Positions 34,749-44,696 of a stretch of 52,136 nucleotides of DNA are shown piece by piece. The stretch is from Candidatus Omnitrophota bacterium (GTDB lineage: Bacteria; Hinthialibacterota; Hinthialibacteria; Hinthialibacterales; Hinthialibacteraceae). Below the pieces are notes generated by a model. It was not told the DNA's origin and did not search any database. It worked only from the letters and a program-made list of their open reading frames with translations. The DNA lies in the NCBI GenBank assembly GCA_013177805.1, contig JABLXU010000038.1:1-52136 (forward strand), written 5' to 3'. The position numbers and the translations under genes were made by a program. Each line of letters opens with the position of its first letter. Within the stretch, counting starts at the first letter, position 1.

Positions 34749-36793
34749 ATGAAGATTATCAGATACAAGCCGATCTTCGCGTTTCTATTGTGGTTTTGCA
34801 TTTCACCGTCCCCAGCCTATTCATTTTACTACCATATTGTGAATGGCAATCCCGTGCGATGGGATGGCCCCATCATTCCGATGTCCGCCGGTTATAATAG
34901 TTTCTTATCGGGCAGCGCGTACCGCAGCGCGCTGGATTTGTTCATCATGGATTTTAATTCCAACAATCCCAGCAATTGCCAGGTCCTCCTGTCCTTCGAT
35001 GACACGAGCATATCCATCGGTAATGGGCAAAATGAAGTTTGTTTTGTTACGAATCAAGATGTCCTGGGGGGGCACCGGCGGTGACCAAGTGGTGGCGCGA
35101 TGGCTCGAGGTTGACCGAAGCCGATATATTTTTCGACGCGAATGTCGCCTGGACCCCTTTTGAGGATAAAAACGGAATTATTTCCTACGGAGGGCCTTAC
35201 CGGCCCTTCCAAACCACGTTCCTGCATGAATTGGGCCATGTGTTCGGCTTGGCGCATAATGCCATCTGGTACAACATCATGGGCTCGGATTGGACCCATA
35301 TTCATCCTGAAAACACCAAGGCCACAGCCTACTTGGGACCGGACGCCAGCGGGGGATTGATGTTTCTTTATGGCGCGCGAAGTCAATATAAGGAAGATCT
35401 GAGCGTGGTCCACTGGCGATGGGTGGGCAGCAGCGGGGAATACAGCGTGCACGACCGCTGCCGCGTGTTCAACGCGAACGGAGTGGAGCTCCCCCGGGAT
35501 TGGAGCGTTTTTGAACCGACGTATTTTGTCAACAACGCGCAAGCCATCCAGGTGGAATTCTCGTATGAGAACAACGGACGCACCGATCATCTTGTGAAAG
35601 GGCAGTTCTACTTGTCGGATGACTGGGTCATCAGCAAGTCGGACCGCCTACTGGCTTCTTATGATTTCAATTTGAAGGTATTTTACGCTCCGTGGACGGT
35701 CGCCCTGCCGGTCACCCTGCCCAATGATTTGTACCCCAACCGGAATTATTACATCGGCTGCATCATCGATTCGGGCGAATGGGTTACCGAATCGTTCCGG
35801 GAAAACAACAATACCACCTATACCGGGCTCAAGACGTCCAACTTCCCCTCGCCGACGCCCACCCGGACGCCGACGCACACGCCCACAATGACCCCGACGC
35901 GGACGCACACGCCCGGCCCATCGCCCACGCCGACCAACACCCCCTTGCCGACCATCGATCCCCACATCCGGCTCCAGCATGTGTTTGTTCTCGATTATGA
36001 CATCGTGACCCGTCCTGATGCGTTGTCGCAATTGAAAAACCATGATTTGGCGGGTCTCACCAAATTCGACGCGGCTGATCAGCGTAACATCGTCATCGCC
36101 TGGGACATGGAAAAAGGCGATGCCACGGACTGGCATGTGTATGTCCGCAAAGGCATCGGGGGGATGAAATACCTGGGGCGGAGCGGAAGCGGCGAGGCTA
36201 CTTGCTTGAAATGGATGGCGGGAACGAACTTTCTGGCGAGAGAATTCTCCAAAGGGCCTGATTTCAATTCAGTTTACAATTTCCGGGTGATCCGCATCGA
36301 TGGCCAATTGGGGCCGGACGATTATTTCGATTTAGCCTCGCCGGTCGGCTATAACATGGCGGGGGGCAACACGGTCACCATCGATCAGTATGAAAATCCT
36401 TCGCTGCAGCCGGGCCAAATCTGCCTCTATGACGACATCCTGGGCGGCAATGACCTGGCACCGGTCAACTCCAGCGGATTTGATGAGGACCGTCCCGCCA
36501 CGCGGGCCCTGCAAATCGCCTGGAATTTCGGGGTCGATGAAGCCACTGTCCGGGATTACCATGTGCAGGTCAGCATCGATGGCGGCAAGTATCAATTTTT
36601 GGGACAAACGTATAGCGGATCCATTCCTTATTTCTTATGGAATGCCCGGGGCGATTTTTCTACCAACACCGTGTTCGCCGGCGGTCCGGAAAGCGGGCAT
36701 GTGTATCAATTCCAAGTGGTTTTGATCCCCTTCACCGGCGACCGCCAATTTCTGACATCCGGAAAATTAAGCTATACCGTCGCATCCCAATAA
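34749..36793 (+). pseudogene. Secreted matrixin-type metalloprotease, split by a one-base frameshift in a G run
   Basis: Signal peptide (IFAFLLWFCISPSPAYS), then a matrixin-like catalytic domain with HELGHVFGLAH (zinc His residues, codons at 35225-35257) and NIMGSD as the Met-turn. A beta module follows, then a Thr-Pro linker (TPTRTPTHTPTMTP), and two C-terminal modules with repeated INIVIAWDME-like and ALQIAWNFGVDEATVRDYHVQVSIDGGKY-type sequences. Reading is continuous to DVLGG at 35066-35072 (GGGGGGG), then needs one extra G to continue as APAVTKWWRDGSRLTEADIFFDAN in the frame to 36793. Restored length would be about 681 residues. Without it, translation stops at 35084, before the catalytic site. 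Sequencing error or slippage in G7 is plausible. Confidence 0.8.
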
Positions 36794-36879
36794 TCCACGC
36801 CGGCCATCTATGCGGAATGACCTTGCCATCCTTTATTCTGACCAAAAGTGGGATTTGATATACTGGGAGAAAAAATCCA

Positions 36880-36908
36880 GGGGGAACCCCGAAGGTTCCC
36901 CCATTTTT
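36880..36908. terminator. Bidirectional intrinsic terminator
   Basis: GGGGGAACC (36880-36888) pairs with GGTTCCCCC (36894-36902) around CCGAA. The plus strand continues ATTTTTTC and the minus strand reads TGGATTTTTT, so it can end both convergent genes (36793 stop, 36936 stop). Confidence 0.85.
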
Positions 36909-36935
36909 TCTTCTAAACCAAGAGGGCATCCCGTC

Positions 36936-38606
36936 TTAATAAAGACTCCATTCCGTCACGGGTGTCGCGCCCGGATCGTTCGCATCCAGAATCACGCCAT
37001 TGCCCCAGCGGATCCAATCCGCCGTCATTACGCCGGCGCTGGGACCCGGAAATCCAAGATCCACCCGCCCGTATGGACTCACCTCGGGCCAACCCGCCCA
37101 GCCGGTATTGTGGAAGGTCACTTTCGGAGCGGAAAAATCGCGATTGAGATAGACATCGTAAACGCTCAGAAGCAAATTCGCGTTCGCGTCGTTGGGATCA
37201 CGGATTAAGGCGTCCCGGGCGGCTTCGTCAAACCGGCATACCACCGTGTACGTTTGAAATTGGGTATTGTCCGCGTCCGCGCTGGGATCGGCGGCCAGGT
37301 TCCAAGCGCCGAACCGGGTTTGCGCGAAAGCAGGCTGCCACGCTTCGGAACCTACGTGGAAGGAATCATTCATCATACAGGCGATCGTGGCTTTGGGAAA
37401 TTCTTCATCCGCGCCCGTGCCGGTGGCTTGATCGACCCGGAGGCGCGCCTCTACGGTGAATGGCACGATCCAATAAGCATCGCGCACGAGGTAAAAATTA
37501 CCGCTATCCCGCCGGTCCGCGATGGTCACGGTCCCATCCGCGTTTTGTTTCACGTACGTTTGGACGCCGTCTTCGTTAGCTCCCGCGTTGGAGCCGTACG
37601 TGTACCAACCTTCCGCGTTGTAATCATCAAAGGGGGAGAAATATTGCCAATGGCCCACATCGTATTTCTCAAAAAATTCACTCCGGCCGAATGCGATTCC
37701 AGTCCGGTACAGGCCGCTGGCGGCGTTCCGCCCCCCGCGCGCCATGATAAAACGCCCTTCGCCCAAATAGGCAATCGAAGCGTAATAATTCCGCTCGTCG
37801 TTCCAAGCCCCGGTGCTGCCGGTGGAACCGACACCGGGGAGTGGATTATCCCAGATTTCCCAATCATAACCATTCGCCGAAACTAAGAGTTGGATCTTCG
37901 TGTTGGTGTCAAAGGCATACATCCGGTAATCATTCTGCCCGAGACTGAACACCTGGGTGGGCTGTGCGGCAAAGGCAGGGTCAGTGATGTTGTTGATGTA
38001 TCCCCATTCCACGAACGAATACCCATCATACGAAGAAGCGTACAAAATGCCGGCTCCTCCCCGGTAATACATCCAGAACGGCTCTTCGCGGCCCGGGAAA
38101 TACGCCACGGCATGACCGTCCGGGTAAGTACCCAATCCATCGCCAGACAAAGCGGTCTGGTCGTTCTCAAACGCAATGCCGTTGGCGCTTTCCGCCACCC
38201 GCACCTGCCACACATCGCCGGGATTCCCGTAATAATAGAGGCGGTATGGCTTGCTCCATTCCGGATTGTACAGCACCACCGGACGCCCTTGAGGAGCACT
38301 CCCCTCCGTGTTCAGGCCGGTCACCGCAACCGCCGGTGCCCAGTGGATCCCATCGGCGGAATAAGAATAAGCCAGACCATTGATACTGGCATAATCGTAC
38401 CAGATCCGGTAACGCGACTCCGCCGGCCAACTGGAATTATACAGGATGTAAGGCATGTAGGCGCGGTCACCCACCCCCTCTAAGGTCACGGGGTTGTTTT
38501 CGTAATCCGTCCACACGATGTCCCATTTTTCTTGCGCGGTGGCCGCCATAACGGTTACGCAAAGCAGAAAAGCAACCAATACCGCTGTTCTTGTTTTGTT
38601 CTGCAT
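36936..38606 (-). CDS. Exported beta-propeller-like protein (glycosidase-like, GH43/GH32-type fold suspected)
   Basis: A 556-residue protein with a signal peptide (AVLVAFLLCVTVMAATAQ). The N-terminal 320 residues show repeated motifs typical of five-bladed glycosidases, such as YRIWYDYASINGLAYSYSADGIHW, YRLYYYGNPGDVWQVRVAESANGIAF, FWMYYRGGAGILYASSYDG and YRMYAFDTNTKIQLLVSANGYDW. The remainder is a concanavalin-like beta domain (YWIVPFTVEARLRVDQATGTG). I cannot name a family or find certain catalytic acids. GGAGGGAG precedes the ATG. Extracellular carbohydrate binding or cleavage is the likely role. Confidence 0.7.
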   Translation of the reverse strand: MQNKTRTAVLVAFLLCVTVMAATAQEKWDIVWTDYENNPVTLEGVGDRAYMPYILYNSSWPAESRYRIWYDYASINGLAYSYSADGIHWAPAVAVTGLNTEGSAPQGRPVVLYNPEWSKPYRLYYYGNPGDVWQVRVAESANGIAFENDQTALSGDGLGTYPDGHAVAYFPGREEPFWMYYRGGAGILYASSYDGYSFVEWGYINNITDPAFAAQPTQVFSLGQNDYRMYAFDTNTKIQLLVSANGYDWEIWDNPLPGVGSTGSTGAWNDERNYYASIAYLGEGRFIMARGGRNAASGLYRTGIAFGRSEFFEKYDVGHWQYFSPFDDYNAEGWYTYGSNAGANEDGVQTYVKQNADGTVTIADRRDSGNFYLVRDAYWIVPFTVEARLRVDQATGTGADEEFPKATIACMMNDSFHVGSEAWQPAFAQTRFGAWNLAADPSADADNTQFQTYTVVCRFDEAARDALIRDPNDANANLLLSVYDVYLNRDFSAPKVTFHNTGWAGWPEVSPYGRVDLGFPGPSAGVMTADWIRWGNGVILDANDPGATPVTEWSLY

Positions 38607-38835
38607 GAGTCTCCCTCCGTGTTATGGATTTTAAAATCGTATGGCTGAGTTTAAGGAATAGAATTAACCAAAGTCAATGAGAAAAATGAGAAATGCGAAG
38701 AAAATAACTTCCTTTGTAACGATTTATCCCACCGCAGAACTGTCTCAGTGCTTGATCCGCGGTATGACTACGAATGAGAACGCGAAACCATTCCCTTTCT
38801 CAAAAGAACAAAGATTGCGTATTTTTTTTCAAATA

Positions 38836-39945
38836 TTAAATTTCGTACCGCAGGCGGTTGAAGACATAGACCGTCAACGCGAAACAGATCACGTTGGGCG
38901 CCCAAGCGCCGATCCAGGGAGAGAGAGTGCCGGTCTGGGCGAAGCTCTTTCCCAAGGAAAGCGTCATAAAGTAAAAAATCACCGCGACCAGGCCGGTCCC
39001 GATGCCCGAAGCCCGGCCGCCGGAGCCGAGTTTCAACACCATCGCGTAAGCCAATAATCCCAGGAACAGCACCGCAAAGGGAAACGCCTCCTTGATGCGC
39101 AAATCCGGCAGATAGATCAACGGATTCTCACCCGCCTCGCGGATGTCGTTGACGATCCGCCGCAAGTCTCCATGGGACATTTTTTCCACGTCCTGAATGA
39201 CGCTCCCGAAATCCGACGGAAGCCGGTTCAACGGGTAGATCAGTTGTTCATGATTGTGTACCTGAACGGTCTCGTTTTCTTTGATTTGATAAATCCGGAC
39301 TTTTTCCAACCGCCAGTGGGGCGTGTTTTCCATCCAAACCGCCTTTTGCGCGTCGATCCGTTCGGAGAGTGTCCGGTTCTCCCCCTTGAAGATGAAAATG
39401 GAAAGACCTTCCAGCATACGGGAATAAGGTAAATATTCGCGGGCCCGGTAGACATGATCGGGTTCCCCGTGCATCCAGATCCCGGCTGTCCCGCTGAGTC
39501 CTTGAGCGGTACCCAAAATTTGGATTTCCCTTAATTCGTGCGCTCTCGCCGCGAAGGGGCCGCACACGTTTTCGTTAAGCCAAAACAGAAGACCAATCAA
39601 TCCACTCATCATGACCGCCAAGGGAACGGCAAGCCGGACCGGTGTGTATCCCGCGATATAGAGCATCAGCATTTCATTGTGGCGGACCAGATTGCCGATA
39701 CCCATCACCACCGCCAGGACCACCACAATCGGCGTGGCTTTGACCACCTCGTGCGGCACGCTCAGCAGCACGTATACCAAGGCAGTGCCAAAAGCCACAT
39801 CATGTTGGCGGAATTCATCCAACTCTTGGAATAGGATGAGCACAAACGCGAGGGCCGTAAATAACAAAAATACAAATACAAACGCCCACAAAAACGTTTT
39901 CAGAATGTAGTAATCCGCGGTGTGGCCGGAATAGCGCCAAGCCAT
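38836..39945 (-). CDS. lptG: LPS export permease LptG
   Basis: A 369-residue LptF/LptG-family permease. Hydrophobic N-terminal segments (YILKTFLWAFVFVFLLFTALAFVLILFQEL), PIVVVLAVVMGIGNLVRHNEMLMLYIAGYTPVRLAVPLAV, a periplasmic jellyroll region (WMHGEPDHVYRAREYLPY, IYQIKENETVQVHNHEQLIYPL) and C-terminal helices (AFPFAVLFLGLLAYAMVLKLGSGGRASGIGTGLVAVIFYFMTLSLGKSFAQTG). With LptF and the ATPase LptB it extracts LPS from the inner membrane. The LptF/LptG label follows gene order, downstream member. GGGGGAA precedes the ATG; 10 bases separate it from lptF. Confidence 0.9.
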   Translation of the reverse strand: MAWRYSGHTADYYILKTFLWAFVFVFLLFTALAFVLILFQELDEFRQHDVAFGTALVYVLLSVPHEVVKATPIVVVLAVVMGIGNLVRHNEMLMLYIAGYTPVRLAVPLAVMMSGLIGLLFWLNENVCGPFAARAHELREIQILGTAQGLSGTAGIWMHGEPDHVYRAREYLPYSRMLEGLSIFIFKGENRTLSERIDAQKAVWMENTPHWRLEKVRIYQIKENETVQVHNHEQLIYPLNRLPSDFGSVIQDVEKMSHGDLRRIVNDIREAGENPLIYLPDLRIKEAFPFAVLFLGLLAYAMVLKLGSGGRASGIGTGLVAVIFYFMTLSLGKSFAQTGTLSPWIGAWAPNVICFALTVYVFNRLRYEI

Positions 39946-39955
39946 CTCGTTCCCC

Positions 39956-41071
39956 CTACACGCGTTGGGTCCGGTAGAAGAAATATCCGCCGGTCAGCGC
40001 ACAAACCCAATTGGGAATCCACAGGGCAAACCAGGCCGGCAGCGTGCCTTCCTCGGCGTACGTTTTCCCGAAATTGAGGAGGATATAATATGAAAAAATT
40101 ATGGCGATGGTCATGCCATAACATGCAGACCGTTTGCCAAATCCTGATTTCATGCCCAGCAACGCTCCCACGCCGGCCATGATCAGGCAGGCGAAGGGCA
40201 AGGTCCGGCGGTAGTTGAGCTCGACCAAAAATTGGTGGTACATCTTGGTGAATCCTGGGGTCCGGGCTTCAGGCGGGGCGTTGTGGTAATCCCGCAAGGT
40301 CTTGCGGAGGCCGTCGTTGGTGAATTTTTGCGGCCATTTGCCGGTTTTGGCCATCTTGCGCAAGAGATTTTGAATGCTGATGGTGAACCGCAGTTCCTGG
40401 AATTGAATAAATGATGCGCGATCTCCGGATTGTATCTGATGCACCGTTCCCCGTTCCAGGTTGATTTGAATGGAATTCTCCCGGGGGAAATATTTGATCG
40501 TCCCCGACGGGGCCGAGATCACTCCCGCGATCTCTTCCCCGCGCCGTTCAAAGATACGTACGGAATGCATGACCCCTTCGTCGATGGTGCTGGGGACAAT
40601 GATGAAATCGCCCAGGATGTTGAAATTCCCCGGCCGGATGCCCGTCGTGGAGGTATTTTGCAGCACATCGGCGGCCACGGAATCGAACAGACGCAATCCC
40701 TTGGGGGCGATCCGGTTATGCCACCAGAGCATCAGCAGAGTCAGAATAAATCCCACCAGCAAAACCGGTTTCAACAATTGAACAGCCGAATAACCGGCTG
40801 CTTGAAGGGCGGTGAGTTCATTGTCTTGCGCCATCCGTCCATAGACCAGCAGACTGGCCAACAGCACGGCCATGGGAAAGGTGAGCACCATAATGCTGGG
40901 CAGAATCGAAAACAACAGTACTAGCGTGGAGACAAGTGTCGTTCCCCCGGTGACCAGGAGATCGGTAAGATCGTACAGCCGTTTCAGGAAAAAAACGAAG
41001 GTGAAGAGCATTGTCCCTTCGGCAATGGCCACCAGTAATTCCAGGATGATCACGCGCGTGATGAGTTTCAT
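39956..41071 (-). CDS. lptF: LPS export permease LptF
   Basis: A 371-residue permease starting MKLITRVIILELLVAI (ATG 41069-41071); an upstream ATG at 41099-41101 adds ten residues without a ribosome site. It has N-terminal helices, PSIMVLTFPMAVLLASLLVYGRMAQDNELTALQAAGYSAVQLLKPVLL, a periplasmic domain (FNILGDFIIVPSTIDEGVMHSVRIFERRGEEI) and C-terminal helices (LPFACLIMAGVGALLGMKSGFGKRSACYGMTIAIIFSYYILLNFGKTYAEEGTLPAWF), matching the LptF/LptG family. It lies between ilvD and lptG in one minus-strand run. Confidence 0.9.
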   Translation of the reverse strand: MKLITRVIILELLVAIAEGTMLFTFVFFLKRLYDLTDLLVTGGTTLVSTLVLLFSILPSIMVLTFPMAVLLASLLVYGRMAQDNELTALQAAGYSAVQLLKPVLLVGFILTLLMLWWHNRIAPKGLRLFDSVAADVLQNTSTTGIRPGNFNILGDFIIVPSTIDEGVMHSVRIFERRGEEIAGVISAPSGTIKYFPRENSIQINLERGTVHQIQSGDRASFIQFQELRFTISIQNLLRKMAKTGKWPQKFTNDGLRKTLRDYHNAPPEARTPGFTKMYHQFLVELNYRRTLPFACLIMAGVGALLGMKSGFGKRSACYGMTIAIIFSYYILLNFGKTYAEEGTLPAWFALWIPNWVCALTGGYFFYRTQRV

Positions 41072-41152
41072 CGGTTGAAGGGGACCCATGGACAGGGGCA
41101 CGCCGCAACGTGCCCCTGCTTCCCTGCGATCCGTTTAGCCCATTCAGCCCAC

Positions 41153-42814
41153 TCAATCATAGAACACCGCGCCTCTGGCGGCGGAAGTCACGGTTTTCGC
41201 ATACCGGGCGATGACACCGGTTTTGATTTTCAGTTCCGGCGGCTTCCATTGACTCCGGCGCCGGTTCAATTCGTCTTCCGGGAGTTTCACCCGCAGGCTG
41301 CGGTTAGGAATGTCGATCTCGATGATGTCGCCTTCTTGCAGCAATCCAATCGGGCCGCCTTCCATCGCTTCCGGAGACACGTGGCCGATCGACGCCCCGG
41401 AAGTCGCGCCGGAAAAACGGCCATCGGTGATCAACGCCACTTTGGCCGCCAAGCCCATGCCTTTGACCACGGAGGTGGGAGTCAGCATTTCGGGCATTCC
41501 CGGGCCGCCTTTGGGTCCTTCGTAGCGGATCACCACCACGTCGCCGTCGTTGATTTTCCGGCCCAGGATAGCCTCCACGGCTTCCTGCTCGGAGTTGAAG
41601 ATCCGGGCGGGGCCGCTATGTTTCAACATTTCGGGAAGCACCGCCGCGGCTTTGACCACGCTGCCGTCCGGCGCGAGATTCCCATAGAGAACGGCCAAAC
41701 CCCCGGTCTGGTGATAGGGATTATCCAGCGGGCGGATGACGTCGCTGTCTCCCGGTTTGGAATCCCGGATATTTTCCGCCAATGTCCGGCCGGTGACGGT
41801 TTGAGTAGAGCCATCGATCAGGTTGGCTTGATGCAGGGTTTTCAAAATGGAGGAAACCCCGCCGGCCCGATCCAGGTCTTCCAAATGATACGGCCCTGCG
41901 GGCGCCATGCTGCAGATGTGCGGTGTTTTTTCGCTGATGGCGTTAAAGTCCTTCAAGGTAATATCCACTCCCGCTTCGTGAGCGATGGCGGGCAAGTGCA
42001 ACGATGTGTTGGTCGAACCACCGAAGGCCATATCGAGAGCGATGGCGTTGAGAAACGCTTGATGCGTGAGGATATCGCGTGCCGTAATGTTTCTTTGGAC
42101 CATTTCCATGATCTGGATGCCGGCCCATTGCGCCAAGCGGATGCGGTCGGAAAATACGGCGGGGATGGTCCCGTTCCCGGGCAGGGCGATGCCCAGGGCC
42201 TCGGACAAGCAACTCATGGAGTTCGCTGTGAACATTCCGGAGCAGGAGCCCGCGCCCGGACACGCCGTGCAGCACGTTTCCTCAAACGCCTCCGGGGACA
42301 ATTTTCCGGTTTTCGCGGGCGCAATGCGCTCGAAGATGGTATTCAAGTCCACGGCCTGGCCCCGCTCGTAGCCGGCCAGCATCGGGCCGCCGGTAACGAG
42401 AACGGTGGGGATATTGAGCCGGGCGGCGGCCATCAACATGCCGGGAGTGATCTTGTCGCAATTGGATACCAGAACCAATCCGTCAAACGGATGGGCTTGC
42501 GCCATGATTTCGACACTGTCGGCGATGATTTCGCGGCTGACGAGCGAGTACCGCATGCCGAGATGGTTCATGGCGATGCCGTCACACACCCCGATGGTGT
42601 TGAATTCCACTGGCGTGCCACCCGACATGAGAACACCGCGTTTGACGGCGTTGCTGATTTTGTTTAATTCGATATGCCCGGGGATGATTTCGTTGAAGGA
42701 ATTGGCGATTCCGATGATGGGTTTGTCCAAGTCGCGTTTCGAGAGGCCGGCCGCGTACCATAAGCTGCGGTGGGGACCCTTTTCCACTCCGGTTTTCATC
42801 ACATCGCTGCGCAT
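41153..42814 (-). CDS. ilvD: Dihydroxy-acid dehydratase
   Basis: A 553-residue Fe-S enzyme of valine, isoleucine and pantothenate synthesis. It has [46 protein letters not shown] (cluster cysteines), [18 protein letters not shown], and [21 protein letters not shown]. Full length for the family. Start at the ATG 42812-42814 with GGAGGTGAAACCC upstream, a very strong site; a GTG-side extension is unnecessary. Its stop lies 81 bases before lptF, so it may be co-transcribed with the LPS permeases. Confidence 0.97.
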   Translation of the reverse strand: MRSDVMKTGVEKGPHRSLWYAAGLSKRDLDKPIIGIANSFNEIIPGHIELNKISNAVKRGVLMSGGTPVEFNTIGVCDGIAMNHLGMRYSLVSREIIADSVEIMAQAHPFDGLVLVSNCDKITPGMLMAAARLNIPTVLVTGGPMLAGYERGQAVDLNTIFERIAPAKTGKLSPEAFEETCCTACPGAGSCSGMFTANSMSCLSEALGIALPGNGTIPAVFSDRIRLAQWAGIQIMEMVQRNITARDILTHQAFLNAIALDMAFGGSTNTSLHLPAIAHEAGVDITLKDFNAISEKTPHICSMAPAGPYHLEDLDRAGGVSSILKTLHQANLIDGSTQTVTGRTLAENIRDSKPGDSDVIRPLDNPYHQTGGLAVLYGNLAPDGSVVKAAAVLPEMLKHSGPARIFNSEQEAVEAILGRKINDGDVVVIRYEGPKGGPGMPEMLTPTSVVKGMGLAAKVALITDGRFSGATSGASIGHVSPEAMEGGPIGLLQEGDIIEIDIPNRSLRVKLPEDELNRRRSQWKPPELKIKTGVIARYAKTVTSAARGAVFYD

Positions 42815-43064
42815 GGGTTTCACCTCCAAGGATGCGGATAGTTTATCCTAGCCAATTCCCGGCTCTATTCAAGCAACCGCCGCTATTGCGCTTCCGGAAT
42901 TTTCTTCTTTAATGCAATCCAGTAGAAAAGAAGCCTGGGGGATGGCACCTCTCCCGCGGCAGGGGTTTGCTGCACTGTGCTTCTCATTTCATAGAGCGCA
43001 ACCAATGTTTCACCTCCGCTTTTTTTGGCGGCACACGAGCGAATGACACGGGATTGACTTCTCC

Positions 43065-44696
43065 ATGAGAAATGACCCCATCCCATCTTGGTCCCGCCGG
43101 ACCGGGAACATCCTGCTTTTAGTTCTGCCGGCGCTGTTATTGCCTGCCTGGCTGTCGATTGCCGATTTTGACCTGGTGGACGATTCTTATATCCCGATGG
43201 TCTATGCCCGAAACCTGGCCGAAGGCCATGGCATCGTTTTCTATCCCGGGGGGGAACGGGTGGAAGGCTATACCAGCTTTTTATGGTTGGTTTGGTTGAC
43301 TTTGAGCGGTCTGCTTCACATTTCCTATACGATGGCGGCGTATTGGACCAGTCTTGTGATGGGTATGGCGGGAATCGCGCTTGCGGCATTCTTGTACCGT
43401 CAAGTTTATCACCCTGAAGCATCCCAAAGAGAGCTGTGGTGGTTATGGCCCTTCGCGGCCGGAGCAGCCGTTCTTTGCGATGTCTCTCATACGGCTTGGT
43501 CGGCATCGGGGATGGAAACCACCACCTACGCGTTTGGGCTGCTCGGTTTGGCCTACGCATTGATTAAACCATGGCCGGTCTGGTCTACCTGTCTGTTCTT
43601 GCTCTTGACCTCCTTGATCCGGCCCGAAGGATTGGCGTTTGGATTGCTGGTTTTGATTTACTGGTACAGAGAAGGAATATTCACAAAATCCGCGATAAAG
43701 CGATTCGTGTTCATCGTGGTGCTGCCCCTGGGCCTGTTTTTTTTATTCCGATGGATCTATTTCGGATATTTGTTTCCCAACACGTTTTACGCCAAACATG
43801 ATTTTGGGGGATTGTATTTACTGAAACGGGGCATGGAGTATGTCACCTATTTTTTCCGGCCGCGGCCTCTTTTTTTCTTTGCGGTGTTCGCCCTTTGGCT
43901 CGAATCAAAATCCTGCCGAACGCGAAGTGGCCTGCTATGGGGCTTCGCATTGCTTCAGATCGCATTGGTAACCGCCGAGGGAGGTGATCATTTTACGTTG
44001 CACCGCTTCCTGGTTCCCGCGATTCCTTTCTTTTCCATTCTGGCAATCCGAGGCATGGATTTATGCGCCCATCGGCTGGTCTTCGGCAAAATCAAACCGG
44101 AGAATAAATACCATCTCCGGCTAGCCCAAGGCATCCTGGGGATTCTGGTTTTGATTATATTGCCGGCCCATGGAGTGCAATTATTTGAATTCAGCCAAGA
44201 TACGCGTTGCAACTTTGCGCAAGGGGCCAGGTATCATCTCTCGGTGGTTCAATGGACCCGCAGTTGGGCCAAGGTCGGTCTCTGGCTGAAGGAGAAATAC
44301 CCGCAGGGAACCCTCATTGCGGTCATCAATGCCGGCGCGATCCCCTATTTTTGCGAGTTAAATTGTATCGACATGTTGGGGCTGAACGATGTCACCATCG
44401 CCCATACTCCGGCCCGTTTTTTGGATTTATGTCATCCGGGGCACGAGAAAAGCAACGCGGACTACGTATTGAAGCAGAAACCCCAATTCATCCAACTTTT
44501 TCCCCTTCTGTTTTTCATGTCGCAACCGTATCCTAAAGATAAGTTGGAAGAGATGATTACGTACCCGGCCCAGATCGAGATGTGGAACGATCCGCGATTT
44601 CATGCCGAGTATACCTATAAGATCGAAGAGACGCCGATGGGCTTTATAGCCTACTTTGAGCGTCAATTCGAACCCCAGGGCCGCGATGACGGATAA
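43065..44696 (+). CDS. Multi-pass membrane glycosyltransferase (GT-C, AftB/ArnT-like)
   Basis: A 543-residue membrane protein with about ten hydrophobic segments. The N-terminal loop DFDLVDDSYIPMVYARNLAEGHGIVFYPGGERVEGYTSFLWLVWL contains an acidic pair (DD) and the GGERVEGYTS stretch found in AftB-like and ArnT-like lipid-linked sugar transferases (polyprenyl-phosphate donors). The C-terminal periplasmic part begins near AKVGLWLKEKYPQGTLIAVINAGAIPYFC and has IDMLGLND. It overlaps the radical SAM gene by 11 bases. Surface polysaccharide or lipid decoration is likely; donor unknown. Confidence 0.8.
   Translation: MRNDPIPSWSRRTGNILLLVLPALLLPAWLSIADFDLVDDSYIPMVYARNLAEGHGIVFYPGGERVEGYTSFLWLVWLTLSGLLHISYTMAAYWTSLVMGMAGIALAAFLYRQVYHPEASQRELWWLWPFAAGAAVLCDVSHTAWSASGMETTTYAFGLLGLAYALIKPWPVWSTCLFLLLTSLIRPEGLAFGLLVLIYWYREGIFTKSAIKRFVFIVVLPLGLFFLFRWIYFGYLFPNTFYAKHDFGGLYLLKRGMEYVTYFFRPRPLFFFAVFALWLESKSCRTRSGLLWGFALLQIALVTAEGGDHFTLHRFLVPAIPFFSILAIRGMDLCAHRLVFGKIKPENKYHLRLAQGILGILVLIILPAHGVQLFEFSQDTRCNFAQGARYHLSVVQWTRSWAKVGLWLKEKYPQGTLIAVINAGAIPYFCELNCIDMLGLNDVTIAHTPARFLDLCHPGHEKSNADYVLKQKPQFIQLFPLLFFMSQPYPKDKLEEMITYPAQIEMWNDPRFHAEYTYKIEETPMGFIAYFERQFEPQGRDDG

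Noticed and set aside
41075..42667. Long open frame on the plus strand, about 530 codons, antisense to ilvD
   Set aside because: It is the mirror of the real dihydroxy-acid dehydratase, whose full motif set and ribosome site are on the minus strand. The plus-strand translation lacks any family motif.
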